Shown: positions 37,691 to 49,350 of the stretch, piece after piece
How the letters are laid out: each line of letters opens with the position of its first letter
Numbering within the stretch: the stretch's first letter is position 1
Assembly: GCF_023343835.1 (NCBI RefSeq)
Contig: NC_064434.1
Span: 7,669,505 to 7,733,504, forward strand
Reading direction: 5' to 3'
Length of the DNA: 64,000 nucleotides
Source of the DNA: Lagopus muta
Taxonomy: Eukaryota; Chordata; Aves; Galliformes; Phasianidae
The notes under the pieces: model-generated
The model's input: the letters and a program-made list of their open reading frames with translations, nothing else
Databases searched by the model: none
What the model was told of the DNA's origin: nothing
Program-made: the position numbers and the translations under genes

Positions 37691-38128
37691 GACTTTTAGA
37701 GACCGCAGTGCAGTTATTCTGTAGGTGTCCTGCAGCTCTGCTCAAAGACAGGGCTATGAATGAAAGTTCCATGTTCTTAGGCTACAACTATACTATCCTT
37801 TCAAGGATATGTTCAAGGAGAGACTTGCCATCCTTCCAGACAGTGCATCGACATCTGTAGGGATGGAGAACAGCCCAGCATGTTGTGCTATCTGAGTGTG
37901 CACACAGGATGGGAAGGAGATGAAGCAGGGAGCTCACAGTATTTCTCCTTGCTCCTGAGACTGCTTATTAAAGGCATGGTACTTCATCAATCAGAACTTT
38001 CAACAGAATGAAAATAAGCCCTTATAAAACCTCGTATGGTCTGTACAGACTCCAAAGCACCACATAGATGCCAGATGTTATCATAAAATTACAATATAAA
38101 TGCACATTAATAGATGATAGACAGATGG

Positions 38129-38163
38129 TTTTTTTTTCTTTTTTTTTTTTTTTATATATATAT
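38129..38163. repeat. T-rich and (TA)n simple repeat
   Basis: Two T runs separated by a single C, followed by four to five TA units. Confidence 0.9.
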
Positions 38164-39318
38164 CTGTGCAAAACTATTTTTCCTAATATGAAAGTTTTAT
38201 TTGTTTTTAAATTACATCCATAGGAAAGAAGCTTATTTCAGCTTGGAGGGTCAGAGATGGTAGAGAAAAAAGGAAATGCTTGAGTGAAATACTATGATTC
38301 CAGTGTGTTCACTGCTGAGCTATTATTTTGTGGTTTTGGCCACTGCAGTATAAGATTTTTGTAATACTTCAAAACAGGGATGAGGAAACCAATTCTATTA
38401 CTACTGAGAAATGAACTATGATATGAATGCAAGATAAAAAATACTGTAAATCTACAGTAGCCTAGAATTAGGGAGAGTGAGGGGGAAGTGCAGAGTATGA
38501 CAAGCCAAGTTATTATTTCCAGCCATGCACAGATAATAGAGGAAAGGGAGTAAAAATGGAAATTAAAACGAAAAAAAAAAACCCAAAACATTTGGAGGAG
38601 ATGTGAGGAAACACTTTTCTATTCAAAAAACATCAATGTGTGAAGTGGCCTACCAGGCAACACTGTTGAACTTAAACACTAGGGCTATTCAAGACACTGC
38701 AAGGTAGTGTCTCAGAGGGATCATGGTATTGAAAATGTAATGAGGTGTAACTTATCCCCAGAGATCTCAGATCTTACAATATATATGAAAGCTGTTCTCA
38801 CAAAACAGTAGCTGTGCCTGCATGCAGTCTTGTAGAAGCATGTAAAGGCAAATCCACAATCCCTGCTTTTTTGTTGTTGTGTTTTAGCACTGCTTATTTG
38901 TATCTAGAGATGGCTGGCTTTGCTGGGAGGTTCTATGCATATTTTGTCTGTGGTGCAGATTTATCTGCCACTCTTGCAGCAGGTCCAACAGGTTAAGAAC
39001 AGATGAAATCTTAAAAGGGAATGTTTAGGCACTGCACATCTACATCTTTATGATCATGCTGCTGTCTGGCTTGGAGAGAGGATTTTGTACAAATGAAAAT
39101 TCTGATCTGTTTAAATGTAAAGTAGAGCCAGAGACACAACAGTAAAACACTTGTTAATTTGGTTTCCTGTGAATTCAGTACTGACTCTCTTGCTCAGATA
39201 TTGTGGTGTAACCTGTTTGGCATCATTGTATCTTTTTTATGTGCGTATATATTTATACACTGAGGCCTTCCAATACTTAAAGAGAGTTTACAAACAGAAG
39301 GAAATCAGTGTTTTATAT

Positions 39319-39596
39319 GGTTAGATAGTGATAGGAAAAGGACTAAAGGAGGGGAGATTTAGTTTAGATGTCAGGGGGATTTTTTTTACTGAGAGAGTGA
39401 TGAGGACCTGGCACAGGCTGCCCAGAAAAGCTGTGGGTGCTCCATTCCTAGAGCTGTTAAAGGCCAGGTTGGATGCAGCCCTAGGCAGCCTGATCTGGAA
39501 GGTGGCAGCCCTGCCCACAGTAAAGCATTGGAACTTCAAGGTTTAACTTTAAGTGGTCTTTAAGGTCCGTTCCAACCCAAACCATTCTACAATTTG
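39319..39596 (+). mobile_element. CR1 LINE, 3' end
   Basis: The blocks GATAGGAAAAGGACTAAAGG, GAGGGGAGATTTAGTTTAGA, GAGGACCTGGCACAGGCTGC, GGCCAGGTTGGATGCAGCCC, AGGCAGCCTGATCTGGAAGG and CCAACCCAAACCATTCTAC match the younger CR1 type. It contains an open frame of 72 codons that is only the ORF2 tail (the segment SLDVRGIFFTERVMRTWHRL) running into UTR. Confidence 0.93.
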
Positions 39597-40389
39597 TATG
39601 GGCTCATTCAGCTCAAGAAGGGACCATTTTCTGTGCATTGAAGAATGCTGGATTGGAAGCTGAGAATCAAAAGGAGCTGAGAAATAAATGGAGGAAGAGG
39701 TGGTAAGGAGGGAGCTGGGAACACAGCATGAATGTGCAAATCTCCAAAAATCTGCATCCCAACATCACTTTCCAATCTTTAGATGTAGTCCAGGTTTAGG
39801 AGGACATTAGTCTCCACTTGTCTGCAGAGGAGGCTAAATAGTGCAGTGATGTGCTGAATGGCCCAGGTGGATGTGCTTGATCCTGTACTAGGACAGCTGG
39901 AGCCATTGCCTTTCTCTTCTTGACAAGCTTTCAATCTAAAATTTCTAATTTCCTGCACAGTGTCTAAACCAGAACATTGCAGCCCACCTGTGGGGAAAGC
40001 ACTTTCTGTCTCTTCTATGTAAGAGTGATTCAGTCTCAGCCCAATGGTCCTTTAGGTTAGTTTTCTTATTTCCAACATTACCCTGTAGTGGCTGCTCAGG
40101 GGTGACCATAGGAACACAGCTCCAATGTAAAGCAATCTGTTCCCTGAAATATCTCCTGGGGTATAGGATTGTTAGTAGGTTTTGCTTTTAGACCACTGTC
40201 ACTAATGATACCATTTTTGAAACCTATTTTAAAAATGTGTTCACATTAATTGCTTCTCAATCTCATCTTGTAGCATGGAGGACAGTCTATTTGCATGCCA
40301 TGCAGAAAAAAAAAACAACTCTTCTTGCTTAAACTTGTTGTTTAGCTGTTTAACTGGTACAGATTACCTCTGCAGTTTGTATATCACCC
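39597..40389. other. Unique DNA, no gene seen
   Basis: No element recognised. It leads into the old reverse LINE. Confidence 0.4.
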
Positions 40390-42110
40390 TGTTATATAGC
40401 CACTCAATAACCCTCTCATTTCCAAAGCTAATTCAATCTATTCTCATGGAAGAAAAAGTCCATACTTCTACCTCCATACTTCAGGACATCAGTCTTCTTT
40501 TAGACTTTTTCTGATATACATATTTTTAAATCCTGTTATGGTCTTTCTTAACTTGGGATGACAGAAACTGTGCGCAGCATTCAAGGTAACAGCATAGCAT
40601 GCATTTACATAGTGACATTAAAATACTTTCTCTTATTGTTTCATTTCCTAGTAATTCCTACAATGCTATTGCCTTTTTGGCTGTGCAGAGAACAGAGTTG
40701 ATATTTTCAGACAACTACCCACAGTAACTCTAAGATCATTTTAAGAGTGTTAAAAGCTTCTTTACATCCCATCATTGTCTACATATTTTTTCCCCATAAT
40801 ATGTAGCTATCAACATGGAACATTTTACTGCCTATTCACACTCAGCACCAGGAACTCCTTCTGCAAGTACTTACAGTCTGCTTCAGATTTAAGTATCCTG
40901 CATAATTTTGTGTCATCCACAGCCTTCTTTACCTATTTACCTTCTTTACCATGATTATTTTTGAATATATTCAGTAGCAGAAGATCTCAAGTAATCTCCC
41001 TCCATTGTGAAGTCTGTTTATTCCTACCCTTTGTTTCCTATCTTATGCTGGGTATTAATTCATAAGAGGACCTTCCTTCTTACCCAGACAGCTCAGTTTC
41101 TTTAAGAGGCTTTTATGAAGGATCATGCTAATGGCTTCTTGGAAATCTAAGAGTGGTGCATAGATTGGATCACATTTTCCACATTCTTTTGACATCCACA
41201 GAGAACTCTTTCTGAAGCACAGTTTCTCTCCCCAGAAATCACACTGACATTTCCCAGGGACTTCATATTCACTGCTGTAATGTTTTTATTTTATTTTATT
41301 TTTGCTTTTCTTTTCAATTTTGGTAAAACTCTGTAATAGATTTTACTGGTAGGTAGTTCACCTGATCACTTCACAACGCATATTAAAGACTGCTAATAGG
41401 TTTGCTACCTCCAGTTTCTTTGCTATAAAGCAATTTAAGCAATAGGATACTTCTGTACTGCAAATTGATCAGTCTTACATTTAAGATCCTAATAAATCAT
41501 TATCATTTGAATTTATTCGTTTATCCTGAAACCCCTGTTATTGCCCAGTCAATCTGACACAGTTTCTCAGGCTTATTTCCCATACAAATCATCACTTAGT
41601 TTTTCTGCAGAGACCATGTGCTTTCTGAATGGTATTTTATGCCCACTGATCACCCCTTGGTTGCTCTAACTCAATAGCAAGCTTTCTGCTTCTGATGTGT
41701 TTTATTATTAGATTCTATGCCTTTAACAAGTCGTTCTCAAAATCTTTTCTGCTCGGCTTATTACAATTTCAAATTCAGCTTCCCAAGGCTTATATACTTT
41801 TCTATTTTTCTTTGGTAAATACAAATTCCATTTTTTTTTTTTTCTGAAGGATTTTCACTTCCAATAAACTCTTTTACTGTTTAATCATGATGGTTTTTTT
41901 TTTTTCATTCCCTTAGAAGGTGTAAGGAGGTCTCTCTTTTTTTCTCTTACTCTCTCTTTCTCCCCTTCTCTCTACTCTTCCTCTCCTATTTGTTTATCTT
42001 GAGCCTCTAATGTATTGTCTTTAAATACTCTCTTTTGCCACTTTCAATTTATGACACTATATACTCACTCCTTTTTTGCAGCTCCCATTTAAGGGTAAAA
42101 AAAGACTGTT
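40390..42110 (-). mobile_element. Very old CR1/L3-like LINE ORF2 relic, reverse
   Basis: About 1.7 kb whose minus strand follows the ORF2 order of an old CR1-clade LINE. From the 5' side: an EN-RT linker part near 41700-42060 (plus-strand landmarks TTCTGATGTGTTTTATTATT and CACTTCCAATAAACTC). Then an LDFQEAI segment, matching motif A LDFRKAF, near 41125-41150. Then AVDDTKLCRI, matching FADDTKLLRI, with AVDD at 40912-40923. Then a KYLQKEFLVLS segment matching the LQxDLDxL region near 40840-40875, an FHVDSY segment near 40805-40825, and the ORF2 tail with 3' UTR-like sequence down to about 40390. Frames are broken throughout and T-rich tracts have expanded inside it. The clade call rests on motif order, not a search. 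Confidence 0.7.
41825..41990. repeat. T-rich and CT-rich low-complexity patches inside the old LINE
   Basis: T runs at 41830-41842 and 41893-41905, then a CT-rich stretch at about 41930-41985. All are expansions within the reverse LINE relic. Confidence 0.8.
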
Positions 42111-43249
42111 AAAGACATATATATATTACTTTAATTTTTTTTGTTGTTGTTCTTGGATTTGTATTACTGACTGAATTAGGTCCTGGAAACATGAGAATTC
42201 TCTTTTTTTTTTTTTTTTTTTTCCCCCCTCTCTTTCGCATGCACACTAGAAATGTTCACTTGAAATTCTGGCTGTGATCTTGAGGTTTCCTGTGTCTCTA
42301 GTCATCTCTAGATGACCAGATAGTTTCCTCATGGATGGTCTCTCTGAATACATCCAGGTAATGCCCTGTCTTGTCCATTCAACTCAGCCTGCCCTGAGTC
42401 CTTGAACAAGCTATGAGGTGCACAGCAAATGGAGATGATGTGTCAATATCTCACCTATTCTTGCTGGGTCTCTGACTTTCAGCTTCAACAAAAGCATGTT
42501 TGATCTTTATTCTTCCAAATTTAAAAGCTCATCTTGAGTCTTTCCATGGGCTCTATTGATCAGAACACAGTTGAATTGTCAGTGGGAGCAGAGGGTAGGC
42601 ACCATCCACCAGTATGCAAATAGGGATTGTCAAGAATATATATCTATTTATTGTAGTGGAAAGATAGAGACAGTATCTCCCAAGTAGGATATAGTTCCAG
42701 AAATAAAGGTGCTGTAAGACTGGCAGATGCAGGCTGAAATTCATCTTCCCTGAAAGCTAGTGTGATCCAGGAGTTTTCAGAACTTTGATGCACTGGGACA
42801 AAGTTTTTTGTTCCATGGCTTTCGAAACGATAGTGATGCTAGTGGGTGGTATGAAATATGGCCAACTTGACTACCATGGAAATGTATGTAGCTGTCATTC
42901 CCATATTTTCTGATAGGTTTTGAGAGATGGATGACATAATTTCAAACCTCAAATGTGTGGGTATAAAGGAGGCCTAAAAAAGTTCATTCTGACTATGAAG
43001 GCTATGATCTGGTGATAAAGGATATCTGTTTGTGTTTTCTCTTCCCAAAACATCACTGCATGTCATTTTGACTCTAGAAGATGTTTGCATTTACCTGTCA
43101 ACTTCAGGCAAAACGTGTGATAACTGGAAGAACGAGCTGCCTCCCATTTGTGATAGCATGGAGAAGAAAACAGAGCTACTTCATTTGGAGAGTCTTCCTA
43201 TGTTCTCTGAGCCTGACAGTGCTCCCATGAGTGCCAACTTTACTGATAG
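42111..43249. other. Unique DNA, no gene seen
   Basis: Apart from the poly-T run at 42203 nothing is recognised. It could include more of the old LINE's upstream part, too decayed to identify. Confidence 0.4.
42203..42235. repeat. Poly-T followed by CT-rich run
   Basis: About 20 T followed by six C and TCTCTTTC. Confidence 0.9.
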
Positions 43250-43421
43250 TTGATGTGGGTGTTGATGCCTCATCCCTGCAGGCATTCAAGGCCAGGCTGG
43301 ATGTGGCTCTGGGCAGCCTGGTCTGCTGGTTGGCAACACTGCACATAGCAGGGGGTTGGAACCAGATGATCATTGTGGTCCTTCTCGACCCAGGCCATTC
43401 TATGATTCTATGATTCTATGA
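43250..43421 (+). mobile_element. CR1 LINE, 3' end
   Basis: The blocks TGTTGATGCCTCATCCCTGC, CATTCAAGGCCAGGCTGGAT, CTCTGGGCAGCCTGGTCTGC, CAGGGGGTTGGAACCAGATG and then ATTCTATGATTCTATGATTCT match a young CR1 3' end. The three-unit octamer run is among the best preserved in the window. Confidence 0.95.
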
Positions 43422-44359
43422 ATACACATACTGTGAGTACAGGATCCAGGTTAATAGTGGCATAGTGCACATCTTTATACAGCATGCACTGGTGGTGTCA
43501 CAGTTTGTGTGCGCAAGGCCAAGTACACAGAAGCAAAAGTATGGGCTGCAGCTGTGCTGAATGTAAGAGTTTACAGGTAGGTGGTGCTAATCCGTGGGGG
43601 GGTGCTCCAGCCACACTGCCACACTGTGGGCACAACAGAAACACAAACCAGTAAGTGTGGAAACGTTTTATTTCAGTAGAGGTGGAAGATATTTTTTTCT
43701 TTTTAGTGATAGCAGAAAAGCTAGATCCTCAACTTAAAGGTCCCACACGTATGCCCATCTGTATGCTCAAACACCTTGACCTGAAAAATATCTCCCAGTC
43801 TTGCATGAACTACATTTGCCATCAGTACTGCCATCAGTACATATAACTCAACTGGTAGTCTGATACCCATACAAACAACATTTAGTGTGATGACTTGGAC
43901 ATCTCTCACTGTCTTGTTACTTTTATTAGCTTTTTATTTATCTCGTAGGTTTTGGGTTTTTTTTTCCACTCCTTTGCTATTTATCTATTCATTTATTGTA
44001 CTTTTCTCATTACATGCAGTCACACAATTTCTTTTGTTGATCTCTCTAGAGTAGTGAACTCCCAAAGCATCTGCTCTTCCAATACTGATGGCTCTCTCAC
44101 TCCTTGAACAGACAAAAACACATGAGTTGTAAGTCTAGAAGGTCATCAACTAAAGGAGAGATATAGAGCTGTCTGGGGCTTCTGGGATACTCATTTCAAA
44201 TTGCAGCATTTCAAGGGAAAATAGAACCCCAAATCCACTCTTCCGAGGTTCCTAACTCTCTTCTCAAGTGATATATGACTGGATTGTCTGTATTGCACTG
44301 ATAAGGTTAGGGGGGAAATAAGTTTTCCATATCGCATTGCCAACTCTTTCTGATTTTGT
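43422..44359. other. Unique DNA, no gene seen
   Basis: A locally GC-richer stretch at 43480-43640 has no recognised origin. No open frame with a domain. Confidence 0.4.
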
Positions 44360-44610
44360 GCTAACTTTAAAAATTAAGATAATTTTACTGTCAGGTTTCC
44401 CTGAAATGTACTTTAAGTTTCCCTTTTTTAACTTTGACCCTCTATTTCTAAGAAAATTCTCTCATAAAATAGGAAGCAATTTCTTTCACACCTAAGGGGA
44501 ATGCAAACGTCTTTCAAACATTTGCAGATGGTTTCATGCCCCCTAGTCATCCCTCTGCATGCTATGTATTATCCTTTTAATCCTCCTGCACAGGTTTACA
44601 GGTTGTACTT
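44360..44610 (-). mobile_element. Possible very old LINE 3' part, reverse
   Basis: On the minus strand, a GGGGGCATGAAACCATCTGC stretch followed by AAATGTTTGAAAG and, later, AGAGGGTCAAAGTTAAAAAAG and a TTTCAGGGAAAC block resembles the GGGGACATGATxACxGT ... AAATATxTxAA ... 3' part of old CR1-clade ORF2. Divergence is high and chance similarity cannot be excluded. Confidence 0.35.
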
Positions 44611-44646
44611 ATAAAGTTGAAAGCTCACAAGAATGCTAGGGAACGT

Positions 44647-45068
44647 CTCTGTCTCTCTCTCTGCTTTTCTTATTTTTCTCTTTCTCTCTTCCTCTCCTTC
44701 CTTCCTTCCTTCCTTCCTTCCTTCCTTCCTTCCTTCCTTCCTTCCTTCCTTCCTTCCTTCCTTCCTTCCTTCCTTCCTTCCTTCCTTCCTTCCTTCCTTC
44801 CTTCCTTCCTTCCTTCCTTCCTTCCTTCCTTCCTTCCTTCCTTCCTTCCTTCCTTCCTTCCTTCCTTCCTTCCTTCCTTCCTTCCTTCCTTCCTTCCTTC
44901 CTTCCTTCCTTCCTTCCTTCCTTCCTCCCTCCCTCCCTCCCTCCCTCCCTCCCTCCCTCCCTCCCTCCCTCCCTCCCTCCCTCCCTCCCTTCGTCCTTCC
45001 TCCCCTTCCCCCCCCCTTCCCCCCTTTCCTTTTCTTCCTTTTCCTTTCCTTTACTTTCCTTCCTTTCT
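44647..45068. repeat. Pyrimidine tract, core (TTCC)57 then (TCCC)16
   Basis: About 420 bases are almost pure pyrimidine on the plus strand. A CT-rich lead-in (44647-44695) is followed by a perfect TTCC array (44696-44925), a perfect TCCC array (44926-44989), and then mixed TTCC, C-run and TTTCC sequence to 45068. The 158-186-codon open frames are artefacts. The purine strand could form triplex DNA. It differs from the 8.3 kb tract in unit length but shows the same change towards higher C along the plus strand. Confidence 0.97.
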
Positions 45069-47054
45069 GCAGAACTTCATGTGGTGTCACTGAAAGTGGC
45101 ATCTATACATCCACAGGCAGACTCTTTCCCTGCGAATATGAAGAAAGCTCTGGGACAAATGATGTTTTTAGTCATGCCAGTGGGACTGTGTAGACTTTGG
45201 CTTTACCTTCAGGAGGTAGCCTTTTGTGTGTACTGGATGAAAAGATATAGCTCAGACTGTTCTTGGAAATATTCTGCTGTGTTCACGGCAAAGTGCCACA
45301 AAAGCCAAATCCCAAACAATCCCCTAAATTGTCCATCTGGAACAGGTGTTTATAGTCATATAAACAAAATGAAATTGCTTTTTGCAAACCTTAGTGTCAG
45401 CCCTCTACTAAAAAGTCTGGCAGCTACTTGAAAACGAAGAAAAGAAACAAAGAACACCCTGACAACCAACCAGAAAAACTGGGAGAGGGGAGGAGGAAAG
45501 AATAGGAAGCTGGACTAAAAAGCTCTTCAGTTGTTGCGAAGGGGGAAAACTGCTGATCAGACTGCATGGGATATATAATTTTTTAATAATACCTCTGACT
45601 TCTCCACAACTTTTCATGTTGTGGCAGTATTTAAAATAGGCAAAGTGAACACGAAGTCATCCCATACATAAAATCCTGACATTTTAAACTGCAGGAATGG
45701 GAGATGCCCATTTTGGGTAGTTAAACATTTGTTGTGAGGTAAGGAGATTGGAATGTAAGAAAGGCAGCAGAAGAAATCTTTGTCCATTTTTACTTGACCT
45801 GACATCCTAAGTGTTTTGGAAAGATACAGATCCTATTGCCTCCAGTGGAGCAAGTTGTCACTCTGGATAGATGTCACTCTAGATGTTTCTGGTTTTGTTT
45901 GTTTGTTTGTTTGTTTTTCTAAATACTTTAAGGTAATTTAAAGACTATTTTCTTCATAATTGCTCTTTCCAGTTTTTAAAACACTAACTGCTAATTGGTG
46001 ACTGAAACATGAAACCTTAGCAAGAGAAGAAATAATGTTGTGTTCCGTATACAGAAGGTTGTAACACCCCGTAACAAAAGAATAATGGATTTGGCTTCCC
46101 AGAGGTCTGAATTTTTATGAGTTTGTTATAATAACATGGTTACAGATTCAGTTAGGGTTTAAATCTAGGTTTCCAGGGGATTCCTGAAGGGCAAACTGGA
46201 GGTTGGTGAGGAAAAGAATGAGAGACAAATGATGGTGTTACAGGATGAAAACAAAGAAAAAACAGTTTCCTGAAGGAATATGGATGCAGTCACAACAGTG
46301 ACTAGAGCTGATAGGCTCAGGATCCAGTCTTAATGCCTTAATTTATGTTTTTGGGAATGCAGTTCTCATGATTCTTCTTTGCAACTTTACATCTACAGAC
46401 ATAAAGGGATTTAAGTAGGGCTGGGTTTTTTTTAAGCTTCAAAGGAGGATTCACCAAATTGAAAAGACTAAAGTCTGGCTGTCTAAGAATATGTCTACAG
46501 ATATCACTGCTTTTACAGGCTCACTTCAGCTAGCTTTAAACTAGTTAATCCTGGTTGTGGTAATGCAGTTGTGATAAAGTTGATTGTGGGCAGGATCATG
46601 CTGAAGTATTTACCCAGGTGTCAGTCAGGCTTTGCAGCCTCAGTTGAGCTTGGTGTCACCTGACTGCGTTGGTAGTGGTACATAGTTCAGTTTAGATCTG
46701 TTATGGGTTGATCTATTTAAACAAGGTTGTAATGTAAATACAGTGAATGAACTCTTCTCACTTTAACTACTAGGATGCATTTCTGCATTTCTCCCTCTTA
46801 GATGCTGTATGTTTTTCTGTAATGTTACACTCTTAAACCAGCTGTGTTTTGGCAACATTTAAGGAAATGTTCAGGTCAGTTGAAAATAATTACTCAAACT
46901 AATCCACATCATAATTTATTCAGGAGCTTCTCTTCCTTTTTATACCACCTTGAAAAACTATAAGAATGGGATCAATCTTTTCACTGCAATCTACTTTTCC
47001 AATAACATCTTTTATGTGCAGACTTTTCATTATTTCCCTGTTATTTGCATGAAA
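45069..47054. other. Unique DNA with one GTTT repeat
   Basis: No gene seen. A (GTTT)n repeat lies at 45892-45918. The patch 46500-46690 (CTAGCTTTAAACTAGTTAATC and onward) has the texture of an old repeat, but I cannot name one. Confidence 0.4.
45892..45918. repeat. (GTTT)n microsatellite
   Basis: About six GTTT units. Confidence 0.9.
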
Positions 47055-47560
47055 TTATACATTAAAATGGCTTCAGCATGGTCCCTTAGCACTATTTCCA
47101 ATATCTTTCTCTCAGCTGAAACGAGACTTAGAGGGTTTGTCCCCTGAATCTTCCCTTGTTTCTTCCTTGTATCTGGGAATAACTTTAGTACCCCTTTAAT
47201 CCTTGGGTACAATTGTGCTCCTCTGTGGCCTGTCAAAAACCTTTGCTGAAGGCTTTCCAATTTCCTTTGCTACTTACTTCAGGATTCTGGGATAAAATTC
47301 ATCTGAGCCTGGTGCTTTGTCAAATGTAACAGTCCTAATTGCCTTATTATCTTCTCCAGTGCAATAGCAAAGGCTTTTAACATTTTACTTTCCCCTCCAG
47401 GAGAATGTCTCTCAGTCCCGGAGATGCTACCTTCCACTTTCTTTTCCTCTTTTTCTCCCCCTGTGAATAATGAGGTGAGGAATTCATTTAGTCCTGAGGC
47501 AGAATCAACCTCATCTGTCACTAACTTTCCACTTATGTTCTTCAATGCATCTACTGTCTT
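47055..47560 (-). mobile_element. Very old CR1-clade LINE ORF2 piece, reverse
   Basis: On the minus strand this reads as the part of ORF2 between the endonuclease and the reverse transcriptase fingers. A segment LNEFLTSLFTGGEKEE matches the LNxFFASVF-T block. Downstream, KAPGSDEFYPRILK with one frame change matches the conserved KAPGPDGIHPRVLK block (minus strand, about 47280-47325). It ends near a degenerate KILEIVLRDH segment, matching the KIMEQxLLxxI start of the palm as seen near 12010. One stretch of 88 codons is still open (47279-47545). It is decayed and non-functional. Confidence 0.75.
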
Positions 47561-47564
47561 ACTG

Positions 47565-47597
47565 CTTTTTTTGTTTTGTTTTGTTTTGTTTTGTTTC
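47565..47597. repeat. (TTTTG)n simple repeat
   Basis: Six or so GTTTT units, lying between two reverse LINE pieces and 11 bases from the 3' octamer end of the CR1 at 47609. Confidence 0.9.
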
Positions 47598-47608
47598 TGG
47601 ATATATAT

Positions 47609-47950
47609 TTAGAATCACAGAATCACGGATGGAAGGAAAAGAAAATAGCTATTAGGTCATCCAGTTCACTGTCCTGCAACTGCTGGGTTGTTCAGTGCAA
47701 TATATTTCTTTCATCTGTCTTCAAACTGCTTTTTAACATCCCAAATGTTTCTTTCGGAGTCACTTTAAAGTGTCTTATAAGCAGGAAGTGTTCCCTGACG
47801 GTTAGCTCAGTTTTCTCTTTCTTAATGTGAAGAATGTAGTCTAAATTAAAAGTCTGGTATCACTTCCATTATTTTCCTCTGTTCATCCTTTGATTCGTGT
47901 TCTTCATGCTTTTCAAATAGCTATAGATAACCCCCTCCTCTATCAGCAAG
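47609..47950 (-). mobile_element. Old CR1 LINE, 3' end, reverse
   Basis: It opens with AGAATCACAGAATCACGG (reverse octamers) and then AGGTCATCCAGTTCA. The TTTAACATCCCAAATG block, CAGGAAGTGTTCCCTGACGG, GCTCAGTTTTCTCTTTCTTA and CACTTCCATTATTTTCCTC follow, as in reverse copies of old CR1 3' UTRs. It cannot be one copy with the ORF2 piece at 47055-47560, because on the minus strand the 3' end would come before the coding part. Confidence 0.65.
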
Positions 47951-49350
47951 GTATCTTCCCCTAGGTTTTTATCCAGGGTCTAAATTTCTCATAGACTGAT
48001 AATGATATAAAGCTGATAGCAATTTAAAAGATCTTAGAATAAGTGGATATTGTGTCTTGGGTGGTATGCCATTTCCATCCTGCAAGAAGAGACCATAAGT
48101 GCAATATCCTGTACTATTTTTGCTCTTCACTTTCCTATGATTGATGAGGATCCCAAAGAACATGGTCTGTTACAGCAATCCTGAGCCAAGCAACATGCTT
48201 TGTGCTCATTCTATTCCTTCCTCCAAAGCCCCAAACTCTGAAGTTATGTGCCATTTTGCATAGATTTTGTATTTGTCCGTATCATGTCTCCTGGCGTCCA
48301 GGTAATGGATAGATACTCAGAGCAATGTAAAGTAGAATTCACCCATGACCCATAAGGAAATTGCTTCTTTTGTGCAAAGGGCTGAACATAAACTGTCTAT
48401 TCTAGATAATCACAACTAGACTTGTACATGTATTATGACACCTTATTTGAGAACTGGCTGGCTGGCTCAGGCTTCCCAGTATTTAAGGCTTACAGAGACA
48501 TGATTCTTCTTTATCACAGGTGTTAGAGAGCAATAAATGTAACATTTGAAATAAACAGTTGTACTTTCCTACTTACACATTGGCTCTTCACTGACTTCAT
48601 GGTGGACCACTACTGAATAAAGGACCATGTGAACCTCCCTGTTGAACCACAACACACAACCACAAGTTGTCAATAAATCTATTTTAAGAATTAGACTGTA
48701 CCTCCCAAATCCCTCCTGTCTGTCTTCATCTATTTGAGAATTGAGTATTAAAAAGAACACAATATTCTAGGTTCCCAGTTAGCAGAGCCATACTGGCAGC
48801 TTGTTGTAGGTCATGAGTTTTTAGTAGTTATAGATAATTTATCTTCACTTTCTTTGCCATTTCGTATCATTTATTATCCCACTGAACATTATTCTTTTTT
48901 ACATTTCATAACTTCTTCAGGCTTTTCCCCATTTATCTTTTGTTATTTGATATTTTCAGGTGTTCAACATGGTTCAGCAAGGTTTAATCTTCCTCATCAA
49001 GCTGTGAACCTCTTCCTTCTTCTTTCCAGACAGCCTAATATGGTTTGACATTTTCCCACATTTCCAAAAGTCTGTAACTGCTTCTACATGTAGTCAGTGT
49101 GATTGGGAATGACTGCATATTTTTATTACTTTTAATAAATATATATTTTTTATATTTTAATTAACTTTAAATAAATAAATTATTATTTATTTATTATATG
49201 ACTGCATATTATTAGACATAATATTGTGATTGCACTGCTGCTGGGCATTGCTTTGAAAGAATGGGAACCCGAAAGTATGCGTACTCTGCTCACAAATAGT
49301 TTATCCTTAAAAACAAGGCCATATCAACAGACATAAGCATACCATGAAAA
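47951..49350. other. Unique AT-rich DNA, no gene seen
   Basis: No element recognised except AT-rich low complexity at 49132-49199. Confidence 0.4.
49132..49199. repeat. AT-rich low-complexity sequence
   Basis: A mix of TTTAATAAATATATATTTTT and AAATAAATAAATTATTATTT, with no G or C except one C. Confidence 0.85.

Larger units (their letters stand above)
30111..39318. other. 9 kb of unique AT-rich DNA, two old repeat relics
   Basis: The largest stretch with no young transposon. Apart from the old repeat relics at 32550-32705 and 37490-37690, an AT inverted repeat at 36694 and T-rich or TA-rich runs, I recognise nothing. Open frames reach 121 codons (31212-31577) without domains. Patches such as 33010-33230 and 33655-33800 are less AT-rich and could be conserved non-coding DNA or a non-coding exon, but there is no direct evidence. 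Confidence 0.45.

Noticed and set aside
44596..45193. Open frames of 158-186 codons over the TTCC/TCCC tract
   Set aside because: Microsatellite artefacts with no start context, domain or homologue.
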